64,000 nt of DNA from an uncultured Alistipes sp. (GTDB taxonomy: Bacteria > Bacteroidota > Bacteroidia > Bacteroidales > Rikenellaceae). A program made the position numbers and the translations under genes. Shown here piece by piece: positions 53,640 to 62,890 of this stretch; the stretch's first letter is position 1, and the number at the start of each line of letters is the position of its first letter. The stretch is taken from NCBI GenBank assembly GCA_944321175.1, contig CALUKI010000005.1, positions 1-64,000 on the forward strand, in the 5' to 3' direction. Below the pieces are notes generated by a model. That model was not told the origin of the DNA. It was given only the letters and a program-made list of their open reading frames with translations, and did no database searches.

Positions 53640-54308
53640 ATGAAGAAGCTACTTTATGCAGCCGCACTGCTGATGGGAGCATGTACCGCACAGCCCCAGA
53701 AGCAGGCCGGAACTCCGGCAACGCCGGTCGAAATGTCCGAACAGATCCAACTCGTCGCACCCGACTCGGTCGGCGGAACCTCGATTAACGAAGCGCTGGC
53801 CGCACGCCGCTCGTGGCGAGAATACAGCGCCGAAAAACTCTCGCTCGAAGAGTTGTCGGGCGTTCTATGGGCCGCTGCGGGAATCAATCGTGCCGATGGA
53901 AAGCTGACTGCACCTTCGGCGCTGGCGCTCTATCCGATTCGCGTATATGCGCTCTTCGAAGAGGGGATTTATCTTTATGACGCACAAACGATGACGCTCG
54001 ATCGCGCAGCCGAAGGCGACCACCGCACCGCTGCCGGCCGGCAGCCCTTCGTGGAGCAGGCGCCGCTAAACCTGATTTACATCGCCGATCTGCAGGCCTA
54101 CGACGGGAAGGGCATTCCGGCCGAACAGGCCGTAAATCTCTGCGGCATGGATGCCGCAGGCTATGCCGAGAACGTCAATCTCTACACGGCAGGACACGGA
54201 TTGCGCTCGATCACGCGCGGCAGCGCCGATGCCGAAGCACTGCTCCGGATTCTGCAACTTGATCCGGCCCGCTACCGGTTCATTCTGGCGCAGTCCGTCG
54301 GGAAATAA
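53640..54308 (+). CDS. lipoprotein nitroreductase (SagB/ThcOx-like)
   Basis: 222-aa nitroreductase-fold flavoprotein with a lipoprotein signal (MKKLLYAAALLMGAC, C15). FMN-binding hallmarks are INEALAARRSWREYS at the start of the domain (phosphate-binding arginines), LSGVLWAAAGINRADGKLTAPSALALYPIRVYAL, and the C-terminal NLYTAGHGLRSITRGSADAEALLRILQLDP. The ALYPI phrase and size point to the SagB/ThcOx-like subgroup, which in biosynthetic clusters oxidises azolines. Here no peptide-modification genes are nearby, so the substrate is unknown. An exported, lipid-anchored member is notable because FMN must be supplied outside the cytoplasm. Confidence 0.82.
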   Translation: MKKLLYAAALLMGACTAQPQKQAGTPATPVEMSEQIQLVAPDSVGGTSINEALAARRSWREYSAEKLSLEELSGVLWAAAGINRADGKLTAPSALALYPIRVYALFEEGIYLYDAQTMTLDRAAEGDHRTAAGRQPFVEQAPLNLIYIADLQAYDGKGIPAEQAVNLCGMDAAGYAENVNLYTAGHGLRSITRGSADAEALLRILQLDPARYRFILAQSVGK

Positions 54309-54357
54309 TACGGGAGTGCCATTCCGCCCACACGGGCCGGAACCCATTGAGAAAAGG

Positions 54358-54392
54358 GTGCGCGGGATGATGATCGGAATCATCCCGCGCAC
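54358..54392 (+). terminator. terminator hairpin after the nitroreductase gene
   Basis: Perfect 14-bp stem 54358-54371 / 54379-54392 with a 7-nt loop. The sequence after it (GCTCTCC) has no T-run, so efficiency is uncertain. Confidence 0.55.
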
Positions 54393-54461
54393 GCTCTCCG
54401 ACAAGCACACAAGCCATCGCCGCTGCGCAGACCCGCCGCAACAGATGCACACGTCGGCCGC

Positions 54462-54490
54462 AAAAAAAGAGAGACCCGAAGGTCTCTCTT
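54462..54490 (-). terminator. rho-independent terminator of the small barrel gene
   Basis: 10-bp perfect stem 54467-54476 / 54481-54490, loop CGAA (TTCG on the minus strand), followed on the minus strand by a run of T7 that partly belongs to the stem. Confidence 0.85.
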
Positions 54491-54513
54491 GATTTTCAAC
54501 GCAATTCCCCGAA

Positions 54514-54978
54514 TCAGAATCGGTACGAACCGCCGATGGTGATAACCAGCGGATTGTCGAAATACTTGTGGGTCTCGATCATGTATTTCAGACCGGCCGT
54601 CACATCCCAACGGTCTGCAACCGTCACATCAAATCCCGCACCGAGATTGATGCCGGCCGACCAGTCGCCGAAGTCATTCAGGCTGATACCGGCCAAAGGA
54701 TAGAGTTTCCAACCGTCGGCAACAGGGAAGAGGTAATGCACGTCACAGTTCAGGTCGATCGAACAGTGGCTGTGACAGAGAAACGTCAACGCCGGTTCCA
54801 CACGCAACTGGTCCAAGATACTGTAACGACCGGCTGCACCAAGACCGAAAACCGAATCGGCATCCCATGCCGTGTAGATGTTTACGCGCGGAACGATTGC
54901 CCAATCGCCCTTATCCTGCGCCGACGCCACGCTCGTAATGCAAAGAGCCGCAGCAAGCATCAAAATGATTTTTTTCAT
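54514..54978 (-). CDS. small outer-membrane beta-barrel protein
   Basis: 154-aa protein with a signal peptide (MKKIILMLAAALCITSVASA, cleavage before QDKGD) and alternating amphipathic strands typical of an eight-stranded barrel: WAIVPRVNIYTAW, GLGAAGRYSIL, LRVEPALTFLCH, LYPLAGISLNDFG, GINLGAGFDVTV, VTAGLKYMIE and the terminal LVITIGGSYRF ending in an aromatic residue. It resembles the OmpA/OprF-type porin-family barrels of Bacteroidota without a periplasmic domain. Function unknown. It has its own promoter (55008-55038) and terminator. Confidence 0.85.
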   Translation of the reverse strand: MKKIILMLAAALCITSVASAQDKGDWAIVPRVNIYTAWDADSVFGLGAAGRYSILDQLRVEPALTFLCHSHCSIDLNCDVHYLFPVADGWKLYPLAGISLNDFGDWSAGINLGAGFDVTVADRWDVTAGLKYMIETHKYFDNPLVITIGGSYRF

Positions 54979-55007
54979 CTTCCAAAGAGTTTATGTGGAT
55001 TTCTATA

Positions 55008-55038
55008 CAAAAATAGAAATTTTTTCCGCATATATCAA
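55008..55038 (-). promoter_or_regulatory. promoter of the small barrel gene
   Basis: On the minus strand TTG (55038-55036), a 20-bp spacer and TATTTTTG (55015-55008). The TSS would be about 25 nt before the ATG. Confidence 0.7.
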
Positions 55039-55069
55039 CCTTTCCTATATGAAATCTTCCATATCCGCC

Positions 55070-55098
55070 AAAAACGGCCCGTTTTTGACGGGCCGTTT
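55070..55098 (-). terminator. rho-independent terminator of ppdK
   Basis: Perfect 10-bp stem 55072-55081 / 55089-55098 with a 7-nt loop; on the minus strand it ends in T5. Confidence 0.8.
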
Positions 55099-55115
55099 CA
55101 TGGCATGGGAATGAT

Positions 55116-57845
55116 TTACTTTTCGTTCAATGCAGCGTGGGCGGCTGCCAGACGCGCGATAGGCACGCGGAACGGCGAACAGCTGACATAGTTCAATCCG
55201 GCATAGTGGCAGAACTCCACCGACGAAGGTTCGCCGCCGTGCTCGCCGCAGATACCGCACTTGAGCTGCGGACGCGTGCTGCGGCCCTTGAAGACGGCCT
55301 CACGGATCAACTGACCCACACCGTTGCGGTCGAGAATCTGGAACGGATCGTTCTTCAGGATGCCTTTTTCCAGATATACCGGCAGGAACTTCGCGATATC
55401 GTCGCGCGAGAAGCCCAGCGTCATCTGCGTCAGGTCGTTCGTACCGAACGAGAAGAACTGGGCCACCTCGGCGATCTGATTGGCCGTCACGGCCGCGCGC
55501 GGGACTTCGATCATCGTACCGACCATATAGTCGATCTTGTCGTTACGCTCGGCAAAGACCTCGTCGGCCGTGCGGTCGATGATATTCTTCTGGTAACGCA
55601 GCTCCTTGTGGTTGCCCACCAGCGGCACCATGATCTCAACATGCACCGGCGTACCGGCAGCCCGGACGTTCATTGCAGCCTCGATGATGGCCCGCGTCTG
55701 CATCTCCGTGATCTCCGGATAAGTATTGCCCAAACGGCAGCCGCGATGGCCCAGCATGGGATTCACCTCACTCAAAGCCTCGACTTTTGCCGCGATCTTC
55801 TCGAACGGAACACCCATCTCTTCGGCCAGCTCCCGCTGTTCTTTCTCGAAATGAGGCACGAACTCATGCAGAGGCGGGTCGAGCAGGCGGACCGTTACGG
55901 GATATCCCTTCATCACCTTGAACAGGCCTTCGAAATCGCCGCGCTGTATGGGCAGCAGCTTGGCAAGAGCCACACGGCGGCCCGCCTCGTCATCGGCAAG
56001 GATCATCTCGCGAACAGCCTTGATGCGGTCGCCCTCGAAGAACATGTGCTCGGTACGGCACAGGCCGATGCCTTCAGCGCCGAAGGCGAACGCCTGCTCG
56101 GCATCCTTCGGCGAATCGGCATTCGCGCGCACCTTCAAAACGGCATATTTGCCTGCCAGCTCCATCAATTTGCCGAAATCGCCGCTCAGATCGGCATCGC
56201 GCGTCGCCACCTGACCGAGATAGACCTCGCCCGTCGAACCGTTGAGCGAAATCCAGTCGCCCTCCTTGATCGTATAGCCGTTCACCTCGATCGTGCGCGC
56301 CTTGTAGTCGATCTTCAGCTCGCCGGCACCCGATACGCAGCACTTGCCCATACCGCGGGCCACTACGGCTGCATGCGACGTCATACCGCCGCGCGCCGTA
56401 AGGATACCCGCAGCATCGAGCATGCCCTTCAGGTCCTCAGGCGACGTTTCGATACGCACCAGAACGGCCTTCTGGCCCGTCTTGGCCAGCACCTTCTCGG
56501 CATCGTCGGCAAAGAAGACAACAGGGCCCGTTGCGGCGCCCGGCGATGCGGGAAGCCCCTTGACGATTACCTCCGCATGTTTGATCGCCGTCTTGTCGAA
56601 GACCGGATGCAGCAGTTCATCGAGTTTCGCAGGCTCGCAGCGCAGTACGGCCGTCTTCTCGTCGATCAGCCCCTCGCGCAGCATGTCCATCGCGATCTTC
56701 ACCATGGCGGCACCCGTGCGTTTGCCGTTGCGGCACTGCAACATCCACAGTTTGCCGTCCTGAATGGTGAATTCGATATCCTGCATGTCGGTGAAATACT
56801 GCTCCAGATGGTGCTGGATCTCATTCAATTCCTTGTAAACGGCCGGCATCACCTCCTCAAGCGACGGATACTTCGTCCGGCGCTCCTCTTCGGAGATGTT
56901 CTGCGCCCTGGCCCAGCGTTTCGACCCCTCGATCGTGATCTGCTGCGGTGTACGGATACCCGCAACCACATCTTCGCCCTGGGCATTGATCAGGTACTCG
57001 CCGTTGAAGATGTTCTCGCCCGTTGCGGCGTCGCGCGAAAATGCAACGCCCGTCGCCGAGTTGTTGCCCATGTTGCCGAAGACCATCGCCTGTACCGACA
57101 CGGCCGTACCCCACTCCGAAGGAATGTTGTTGAGTTTGCGATACAGAATGGCCCGTTCGTTCATCCACGATCCGAACACTGCGCAGACCGCACCCCACAA
57201 CTGATCCCAGGGATTCGTCGGAAACTCCTCGCCTGTACGCTCCTTGACGGCCGCCTTGAACGAAGCCACCAGCTCCTTCAGGTCGTCCGTCGTCAGCTCG
57301 GTATCCTGTTTCACGCCGCGTTTGGCCTTCTGCGCCTCGATCAGCTCCTCGAAAGGATCATGATCCTCCTTCGACTGGGGTTTCATGCCCAGCACCACGT
57401 CCCCGTACATCTGTACGAAGCGGCGGTAGGAATCCCATGCGAAACGCGGATTGCCCGTCCGCTGCGCAACGGCTTCGACGGCGACGTCATTCATACCCAG
57501 ATTGAGAATCGTATCCATCATGCCCGGCATCGAAGCACGCGCACCCGAACGAACCGACACCAGCAGCGGCAGCGTTTTGTCGCCGAATTTCATGTTTGTC
57601 AGTTTTTCGATGTGCTTAACCGCACGCTCCACTTCGGGCCGCAGCAATTCGATGACCTGCTCCTTTCCATGAGCATAATACTCCGTACATACTTCCGTCG
57701 TAATCGTGAAACCCGGAGGTACAGGTATTCCGATGAGATTCATCTCGGCAAGATTGGCGCCCTTGCCGCCCAGCAACTCCCGCATTTTGCCGTTTCCTTC
57801 AGCGGCCTTGTTGCCGAAGGTGTAAACGCGTTTTACATCAGCCAT
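55116..57845 (-). CDS. ppdK: pyruvate, phosphate dikinase
   Basis: 909-aa enzyme interconverting pyruvate, ATP and Pi with PEP, AMP and PPi in the cytoplasm. The ATP-grasp N-terminal part includes [47 protein letters not shown] and [21 protein letters not shown]. The swivelling domain has the phosphorylated His in [27 protein letters not shown]. The C-terminal TIM barrel has [31 protein letters not shown] and [15 protein letters not shown] text ([18 protein letters not shown]). Length is normal. In anaerobic Bacteroidota it works at the PEP/pyruvate node along with the pyruvate oxidoreductase at 3.4 kb. A long frame on the opposite strand is a shadow. Confidence 0.97.
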   Translation of the reverse strand: MADVKRVYTFGNKAAEGNGKMRELLGGKGANLAEMNLIGIPVPPGFTITTEVCTEYYAHGKEQVIELLRPEVERAVKHIEKLTNMKFGDKTLPLLVSVRSGARASMPGMMDTILNLGMNDVAVEAVAQRTGNPRFAWDSYRRFVQMYGDVVLGMKPQSKEDHDPFEELIEAQKAKRGVKQDTELTTDDLKELVASFKAAVKERTGEEFPTNPWDQLWGAVCAVFGSWMNERAILYRKLNNIPSEWGTAVSVQAMVFGNMGNNSATGVAFSRDAATGENIFNGEYLINAQGEDVVAGIRTPQQITIEGSKRWARAQNISEEERRTKYPSLEEVMPAVYKELNEIQHHLEQYFTDMQDIEFTIQDGKLWMLQCRNGKRTGAAMVKIAMDMLREGLIDEKTAVLRCEPAKLDELLHPVFDKTAIKHAEVIVKGLPASPGAATGPVVFFADDAEKVLAKTGQKAVLVRIETSPEDLKGMLDAAGILTARGGMTSHAAVVARGMGKCCVSGAGELKIDYKARTIEVNGYTIKEGDWISLNGSTGEVYLGQVATRDADLSGDFGKLMELAGKYAVLKVRANADSPKDAEQAFAFGAEGIGLCRTEHMFFEGDRIKAVREMILADDEAGRRVALAKLLPIQRGDFEGLFKVMKGYPVTVRLLDPPLHEFVPHFEKEQRELAEEMGVPFEKIAAKVEALSEVNPMLGHRGCRLGNTYPEITEMQTRAIIEAAMNVRAAGTPVHVEIMVPLVGNHKELRYQKNIIDRTADEVFAERNDKIDYMVGTMIEVPRAAVTANQIAEVAQFFSFGTNDLTQMTLGFSRDDIAKFLPVYLEKGILKNDPFQILDRNGVGQLIREAVFKGRSTRPQLKCGICGEHGGEPSSVEFCHYAGLNYVSCSPFRVPIARLAAAHAALNEK

Positions 57846-57915
57846 AGTTAATAAATAATTTAATTATTCAATAATATATATTTCCATTTTTAGTCTACCG
57901 CGCCCTAAGGGATTG

Positions 57916-57946
57916 CGAATATAGAATTTTTTTCGCACTTCTCCAA
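57916..57946 (-). promoter_or_regulatory. promoter of ppdK
   Basis: On the minus strand TTG (57946-57944), a 20-bp spacer and TATATTCG (57923-57916), one base off consensus. The leader of about 65 nt to the ATG is strongly AT-rich. Confidence 0.6.
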
Positions 57947-57952
57947 GGAAAA

Positions 57953-58783
57953 TCACCGGAAATAACAGAATACGGGCAAATTAGCTCCGTATCCGCCATC
58001 GTAACGCCGACGGGTATAGGTCGCCCAAGGGGCCGAACCTGCCGCATCGAAGAGCCAGCGGCGGGCATATACATCCGCACGGAAAGAGTGGAACGCCGTA
58101 TCAATCAGGATATTGCCGCGCATCTCCCATTTCCCTCCGACCCTGCGGGTTCCGCGTCCCGCCCGTTGTGCCGATGCCAGCGGTTCAGCAAGGCCGTAAA
58201 GGGCGGAATCGACCCCGGATGTGCGGCCCAGCACCACCAACCGCTCTTCGGGATGCAACTGCCGGTGCTCGGCGATCTTGTAATGGATATACCTGTCGCT
58301 CGAACTCAGCAGCAGGCAAACCGGGCCGAATCCCCGCAGTTCACCCGCCACCTCCATCCAGAAATGGCCCGCATCGACCCGTTTCGGGAAAAACCGGTCG
58401 CCATGATAGAGCAATGCAAAGTCGAGCCCGTTGTAGCTGTCGGTCGTACGGAATTCATAAACATAATCTTCCGTGCAGGCTGCCGCAAGGTCGCGCACGA
58501 CCGTTTCGTTCTCCACGCCATAAAGGCCGACAAGCGGCAGCGACAGCGAATCGATGACGGCCGCTATGCGCTCGATCTTGTCGCAATAGCGTTGCGACGT
58601 CCATCGCAGGTCGCCCTGCGGAAGATAGCGCAGATCGTTCCTGAACGGTGACGGAAGCGTATCGTACAGGCAATCGACATCGTAGAACGCCACCCCGCAC
58701 GAAGGGCGGGCGGCAGCAACCGATGCCGCCGCCGACAGCCATGCGCAGACACACCACCCCGTCACGATCCGCAGATTCAACAT
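57953..58783 (-). CDS. exported EEP-fold protein, catalytically degenerate
   Basis: 276-aa protein with signal peptide (VTGWCVCAWLSAAASVAA) and an endonuclease/exonuclease/phosphatase fold. FYDVDCLYDT corresponds to the usual YNVENLFD block, and GLYGVENETVVRDLA keeps the metal-binding Glu of EVEN. Later catalytic blocks are lost: the NHWPSR-type His region reads SSSDRYIHYK, GDFND reads LGRTSGVD, and the final GGYSDHLPV reads GGYGANLPV, so the catalytic Asp-His pair is Ala-Asn. It should not be an active nuclease or phosphodiesterase and may bind a ligand instead. The ATG at 58783 is chosen; a TTG lies two codons upstream. It has its own promoter. Confidence 0.75.
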   Translation of the reverse strand: MLNLRIVTGWCVCAWLSAAASVAAARPSCGVAFYDVDCLYDTLPSPFRNDLRYLPQGDLRWTSQRYCDKIERIAAVIDSLSLPLVGLYGVENETVVRDLAAACTEDYVYEFRTTDSYNGLDFALLYHGDRFFPKRVDAGHFWMEVAGELRGFGPVCLLLSSSDRYIHYKIAEHRQLHPEERLVVLGRTSGVDSALYGLAEPLASAQRAGRGTRRVGGKWEMRGNILIDTAFHSFRADVYARRWLFDAAGSAPWATYTRRRYDGGYGANLPVFCYFR

Positions 58784-59152
58784 GGACAACCGAATAAACC
58801 GTTATGTAAAGATAGTAAAAAGAGGGTATTCCGCAAATCCGGAAGAGAAAAAAGCGATGAGCGGCAGGAAGGATTCCCCGATTCGCAGAAAGCAGGCGCG
58901 ACGAACCGGCACGCGACGTCACAGATTCCGCCGCTGCGTTCCATACGGAAAACCCGCATTCAAAGCCAACGCCGGCACAAACAGACGCTGCCGGATCCGC
59001 AACAGGGAGGACGGACTGGGGTCCTGCGGCAATAAATCGCTGCGCGAAACCGCCACGGCGAAGGTCGGATGCAGCCCGACAAAGAAGAATCTCTGCGCAG
59101 AATTGCAGCAGAGATCTTGGTGCCCGCCGCTCCGGCACACCCCGCTGCAATC
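58784..59152. other. intergenic region between the EEP-like gene and mnmA
   Basis: 369 bp containing the promoter of the EEP-like gene near its left end. Open frames crossing it on both strands have no recognisable features, and no terminator-like hairpin is obvious after mnmA. Confidence 0.45.
58807..58837 (-). promoter_or_regulatory. promoter of the EEP-like gene
   Basis: On the minus strand TTTG (58837-58834), a 19-bp spacer and TATCTTTA (58814-58807), one base off consensus, 23 nt before the ATG. Confidence 0.6.
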
Positions 59153-60331
59153 CTACCGGTCGATCACGCCCGAACCGGCCAACACTTCGCCGTCATACCA
59201 CGCGGCGAACTGCCCGGCCGTTATGCCGCGCTGGGGTTCGTCGAAAAGCAGATAGCCCCCTTCATCGCGCACGACCAGCTCCGCATCCTGCAACGGCTGC
59301 CGGTAGCGGATCCGAGCCCGATAGCGCCGCCGCTGCCCCGGCTGCAGGCTCTCCGCAGGATCGATCCAGTGCAGTTCATCCCGTTTCATGAACAACGCCC
59401 TGCGATACAGCCCCGGATGCGCATCGCCCTCGCCCACATAGATCACATTCTGTCCGACATCCGTCGCCAATACGAAAAGCGACTCCTTGCGGCCGCCGAT
59501 ACCGAGCCCCTTGCGCTGACCGATCGTATAGAAATGGGCCCCGTTGTGTTCGCCGATCTTCTTGCCGTCCCGCACCGTATAGTGCCAAGGTTCGGCAAGC
59601 GCCGCAAGGTCATCCCCCGCAACCGGCCGGTCATACTTCGGCCACGTCGCAGGAATTTCATGAACGGCGCCCCTGCGGGCCGCAAGTTTCTGTTGCAGGA
59701 ACACCGGAAGATCGACCTTGCCCACGAAACAGATTCCCTGCGAATCCTTCCGCCTGGCCGTCGCAAGATGCTGCTCCTCCGCGATACGCCGCACTTCGGG
59801 CTTCTCCAGCCCTCCCACCGGAAACAGCGCCCGCGCAAGCTGCTGCTGCGACAGCTGGCACAGGAAATAGCTCTGATCCTTGTTCTTGTCCACGCCGGCC
59901 AGCAGCCGATAGTGTGTCGTCCCGTCCTGTGCGGCAAAGCACTCCTTGCGGCAGTAATGTCCCGTTGCAACAAAATCGGCACCCAGCCTGAGCGCCTCTT
60001 TCAGAAAGACGTCGAACTTGATCTCCCGATTGCACAACACATCGGGATTGGGCGTGCGGCCCCGCTCATATTCGGCAAACATGTAATCCACCACCCGCCG
60101 GCGATACTCCTCCGACAAATCAACCGTATGCAGCGGAATATCGAGCCGTTTGGCGACCAGTTCGGCGAAAACCCGATCATCGTACCAGGGGCAGTCGCCT
60201 TCGAGCGTACCGGTCGTATCGTGCCAGTTGATCATGAAGAGTCCGACCACATCATACCCCTGCCGCTTGAGCAGCCAAGCCGCGACGGAGGAGTCCACCC
60301 CTCCCGAAAGACCTACGACAACACGCTCCAT
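59153..60331 (-). CDS. mnmA: tRNA-specific 2-thiouridylase
   Basis: 392-aa enzyme that puts sulfur on wobble U34 of tRNAs for Lys, Glu and Gln. Motifs are the PP-loop VGLSGGVDSSVAAWLLKRQGY, the catalytic cysteine in GRTPNPDVLCNREIKFD, FVATGHYCRK, KDQSYFLCQLSQQQL, the second cysteine in RKDSQGICFVGKVDLPVFL, and the C-terminal beta-barrel after GAHFYTIGQRKGLGIGG. The ATG at 60331 gives MERVVVGLSGGVD; a longer frame reaching 60454 overlaps nothing conserved and is rejected. Length is a little above the 360-370 aa norm. It follows rimM after 136 bp. Confidence 0.96.
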   Translation of the reverse strand: MERVVVGLSGGVDSSVAAWLLKRQGYDVVGLFMINWHDTTGTLEGDCPWYDDRVFAELVAKRLDIPLHTVDLSEEYRRRVVDYMFAEYERGRTPNPDVLCNREIKFDVFLKEALRLGADFVATGHYCRKECFAAQDGTTHYRLLAGVDKNKDQSYFLCQLSQQQLARALFPVGGLEKPEVRRIAEEQHLATARRKDSQGICFVGKVDLPVFLQQKLAARRGAVHEIPATWPKYDRPVAGDDLAALAEPWHYTVRDGKKIGEHNGAHFYTIGQRKGLGIGGRKESLFVLATDVGQNVIYVGEGDAHPGLYRRALFMKRDELHWIDPAESLQPGQRRRYRARIRYRQPLQDAELVVRDEGGYLLFDEPQRGITAGQFAAWYDGEVLAGSGVIDR

Positions 60332-60467
60332 GAAATTGCAATTTTGAAATCCATCAATGCCCCTGCCCTTCCAATCCCGGCTCTCCGTCCGTTTTTCAGC
60401 TATCCGCTTCCCGGCCGGGCAGCCGGCTCTCCGGGGCCCGATCCGTTCCGGCACGGATTGCCGGCCG

Positions 60468-60983
60468 TCAGTCGTCGAGAGCCAACAACCCCTCCGGCAG
60501 CGACATCGTCATCCGCCGGCCGTCGAAATCGATCTTCGTGACAAACTCCCCGACCGCCGGAACGAGGTATTCGCGGCCGTCGAACGTAATGCCGAACAAC
60601 GGATTGGCATCGCTGTCGTAATACTCCGTCACCACGCCACGGCGGCCGTCGGCATCGACCGAGAATCCGATCAGATCCTCCATATAAAACGCATCATCCG
60701 GCTCCGGCTCCCCGCCTTCAACGTAGAGCTCGTGTCCGACCAGTTCCGAGGCGCGCTGCGCCGTATCGAGATCGGCAAAGGCGGCAAGCGCCCCCGCCAC
60801 GCCGCGACGTTCGAAACGCTCGCACCACAACGGCACGGGCAAGGCATCGATCCGCGCGAACAACGGATCGCCTGCCGGATCGAACTCCTCCGGGAACGTA
60901 TCGTAGAGAACCAGCACCACGCCCCCGTTCCGATCCGGCCCGAACAGTTTCGTCACCTTGGCGACAGCCTGCAGCTTTTCCAT
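60468..60983 (-). CDS. rimM: ribosome maturation factor RimM
   Basis: 171-aa protein helping 30S assembly. The N-terminal barrel (MEKLQAVAKVTKLFGPDRNGGVVLVLYDTFPEEF) and the linker with DLDTAQRASELVGHELYV lead to a PRC-barrel domain that starts EDLIGFSVDADGRRGVVTEYYDSDANPLFGI and ends VPAVGEFVTKIDFDGRRMTMSLPEGLL, the classic RimM end. The first domain is more divergent than usual. It lies downstream of rpsP on the same strand, as in many bacteria; trmD is absent from the neighbourhood. Confidence 0.92.
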   Translation of the reverse strand: MEKLQAVAKVTKLFGPDRNGGVVLVLYDTFPEEFDPAGDPLFARIDALPVPLWCERFERRGVAGALAAFADLDTAQRASELVGHELYVEGGEPEPDDAFYMEDLIGFSVDADGRRGVVTEYYDSDANPLFGITFDGREYLVPAVGEFVTKIDFDGRRMTMSLPEGLLALDD

Positions 60984-61076
60984 CCTTTCTCTTCCCCGTC
61001 ACTCTTTCGAGTTGCCGCAGGCCGGTCGCTCCCCTGTCCCTCCCGACAGGCAAAAGCACCTGCCGCGCAGCCGCTC

Positions 61077-61117
61077 AAAAAAAATCCCTCCGACACCCTC
61101 ACAGGGTATCAGAGGGA
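61077..61117 (-). terminator. rho-independent terminator between rpsP and rimM
   Basis: On the minus strand, a stem of about 15 bp (arms 61117-61103 and 61099-61085, with one T/G mismatch and one wobble), a small loop and then T8. It should end most rpsP messages, so rimM probably gets less transcription or has its own promoter. Confidence 0.85.
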
Positions 61118-61145
61118 ATTCCCTATTTTCGTAATTCGAAACGCC

Positions 61146-61685
61146 CTATTCGGCAGCAGCCTCGCCTTCGGCCGGAGCCTCCTCGGCGACAGCTTCAGCG
61201 GCAGCCTCGGCAGCAGCGGCTTCCGCCGCAGCCTTCTTCTCGGCGATAGCCTTGGCACGCTCCTCCTTTACCTTCGCCTCGGCGGCCAGACGGGCCTTCT
61301 CGGCCGACTTGGCATCCGTTGCGAGTTTCGAAACCTTCGATGCGATCTTGCCCTGCTTCTCTTCCATCCACTTGTTGAACTTGGCTTCGGCATCCGACTC
61401 CGAAAAGGCGCCTTTGGCTACGCCGCCCAGCAAGTGTTTCTTGTAGAGCACACCCTTGTACGACAGAATCGCACGGCAGGTGTCGGTGGGTTGAGCGCCT
61501 TTCATCAACCAATACAAAGCCCGTTCGAAGTTGAGCTCGATCGTAGCAGGATTCGTGATCGGGTTGTAGGTACCCAGTTTCTCGATGAATTTGCCATCGC
61601 GTGGCGCTCTGCTATCTGCGGCAACGATATGATAGAAAGGCGCAGCTTTCTTTCCGTGACGTGCCAAACGAATTTTAACAGCCAT
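61146..61685 (-). CDS. rpsP: 30S ribosomal protein S16, C-terminally extended
   Basis: 179-aa S16. The conserved part (residues 1 to about 85) includes [42 protein letters not shown] and the [12 protein letters not shown] motif. It is followed by an Ala/Lys/Glu-rich helical tail ([19 protein letters not shown] onwards) ending in an Ala/Glu repeat. Long tails like this are seen in other Bacteroidota S16 proteins, whereas E. coli S16 has 82 aa. It has a full consensus promoter and a leader with a 7-bp hairpin. Confidence 0.96.
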   Translation of the reverse strand: MAVKIRLARHGKKAAPFYHIVAADSRAPRDGKFIEKLGTYNPITNPATIELNFERALYWLMKGAQPTDTCRAILSYKGVLYKKHLLGGVAKGAFSESDAEAKFNKWMEEKQGKIASKVSKLATDAKSAEKARLAAEAKVKEERAKAIAEKKAAAEAAAAEAAAEAVAEEAPAEGEAAAE

Positions 61686-61728
61686 TTGCTTGTAAAATTT
61701 TAATAATTAATCAGTTATTCAAAAACGC

Positions 61729-61746
61729 AAAACCCAGCGGGGTTTT
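61729..61746 (-). promoter_or_regulatory. hairpin in the rpsP leader
   Basis: Arms AAAACCC (61729-61735) and GGGTTTT (61740-61746) with a 4-nt loop lie close to the expected 5' end of the rpsP mRNA. It may stabilise the transcript or take part in feedback control; nothing more can be said from sequence. Confidence 0.3.
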
Positions 61747-61754
61747 CAGTGTGG

Positions 61755-61786
61755 CAAAGATAGGAAGAATTTTCCGCGCGGCCAAA
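61755..61786 (-). promoter_or_regulatory. promoter of rpsP
   Basis: On the minus strand TTTG (61786-61783), a 20-bp spacer and TATCTTTG (61762-61755). Perfect consensus, as expected for a ribosomal protein gene. Confidence 0.8.
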
Positions 61787-62017
61787 TTTCCCGACGGCAA
61801 AATCGCATCCTTATGAACGGCCCGCATCTCTCGGCGGACGGATCCGGGAGGTTGAGCCGACGCTACGGAAGCTGTCGCGGCAGCCGCCGGCAAGAGACCT
61901 CCGGAGGGTATCCGGCCGACGAAGACTTTCCGCCGGCGATTACCATAAATCGGAACCATCCCGTCGGATCACGCCGCCGGAAGGCATTCCGGCCGATACG
62001 CTTCGCAACAAACGGAA
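61787..62017. other. rest of the rpsP-guanine deaminase gap
   Basis: 231 bp (332 bp with the rpsP promoter and leader). No gene, hairpin terminator or repeat that I can support. Confidence 0.4.
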
Positions 62018-62482
62018 TCAATACTCCACCTTGTCGGCCTTCTCCTCCCACGTCCGGAACGCTTTCAGCGCTTCGTCACGCATCATCGGCTCCGAAGGGA
62101 TCGTCCGCTTCTGCGGCGCCAACGGAATCTGGTCGTAGATGAATGAATCGTCGAATCCGATCCGTTTGGCATCTTCCCGCGTATTGGCGAAATAGATCTT
62201 GCGGATCCCCGCCCAATAGATCGCACTCAGACACATCGGGCACGGCTCGCATGAGGAGTAGATCTCGCACTCGTCGAGCTTGAAGTTCTTCACGGCGGCA
62301 CAGGCCGCACGGATCGCCGAGACCTCGGCATGGGCCGTCGGATCGTTGTTCAATGTCACGGAATTCGATCCCGTAGCCACAACCTCCCCGTCGCGCACGA
62401 TCACCGCACCGAAAGGCCCGCCGCCGGCCGCGACACTCTTTTCCGACAGCTCGATGGCAAGTTTCATGAATTTGTTCTCCAT
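62018..62482 (-). CDS. guanine deaminase (cytidine deaminase superfamily)
   Basis: 154-aa zinc deaminase. The zinc site is visible as TAHAEVSAIRAA (His and catalytic Glu) and SSCEPCPMCLSAIYWA (PCxxC). The overall run, including GGPFGAVIVRDGEVV, NDPTAHAEV, RIGFDDSFIYDQIPL and KRTIPSE, parallels Bacillus subtilis GuaD, so guanine to xanthine is the best guess; tRNA adenosine deaminases lack the FDDSFIY segment. Start ATG at 62482 gives MENKFMKLAIELSEKSV. A -7 box is at 62591-62598. No linked purine gene is present in the window. Confidence 0.88.
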   Translation of the reverse strand: MENKFMKLAIELSEKSVAAGGGPFGAVIVRDGEVVATGSNSVTLNNDPTAHAEVSAIRAACAAVKNFKLDECEIYSSCEPCPMCLSAIYWAGIRKIYFANTREDAKRIGFDDSFIYDQIPLAPQKRTIPSEPMMRDEALKAFRTWEEKADKVEY

Positions 62483-62590
62483 ATTCTTATTCTTCTGTTT
62501 TTCATACCTGTTCATTTTCGCCCGCATCCGCCGGTTCTCAGATCAGCGCCTGAACCGATCACCCCGTCGGCGCCGGCAAAGTCATCCCGG

Positions 62591-62598
62591 CAAAGATA
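62591..62598 (-). promoter_or_regulatory. -7 box of the guanine deaminase gene
   Basis: The minus strand reads TATCTTTG, 109 nt before the ATG; no clear -33 element. Confidence 0.45.
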
Positions 62599-62890
62599 AC
62601 AATTTTATCCGATACCGCACCCGACGGGAACGAAATGCAAAAATTCGGTCCGCCATACATCCCATTCCCGTTTTCTGCAGCCGCGGAGACGATGGCCGCG
62701 CTCCGCAACCGGCCCAAAGCCGAAACGACATGCAAAAACGCATGTTTCCATAAAGACCGGACGGTCAGGTACTTCCTCCATACGCTCGATACCCTTGACT
62801 GTCCGATATTTGCGCCGGCTGAAACGGTCTGCCGCAATACGGAAAATCCAAAAATACGACGTGTAAAAAAACGATTCCGGAGCAACGGCC

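Noticed and set aside
55137..57851. Very long open frame opposite ppdK
   Set aside because: Same reason: shadow of a conserved gene, with no family features or promoter.
58782..59255. Open frame across the EEP-mnmA gap
   Set aside because: Basic, low-complexity product that overlaps the mnmA end; no support.
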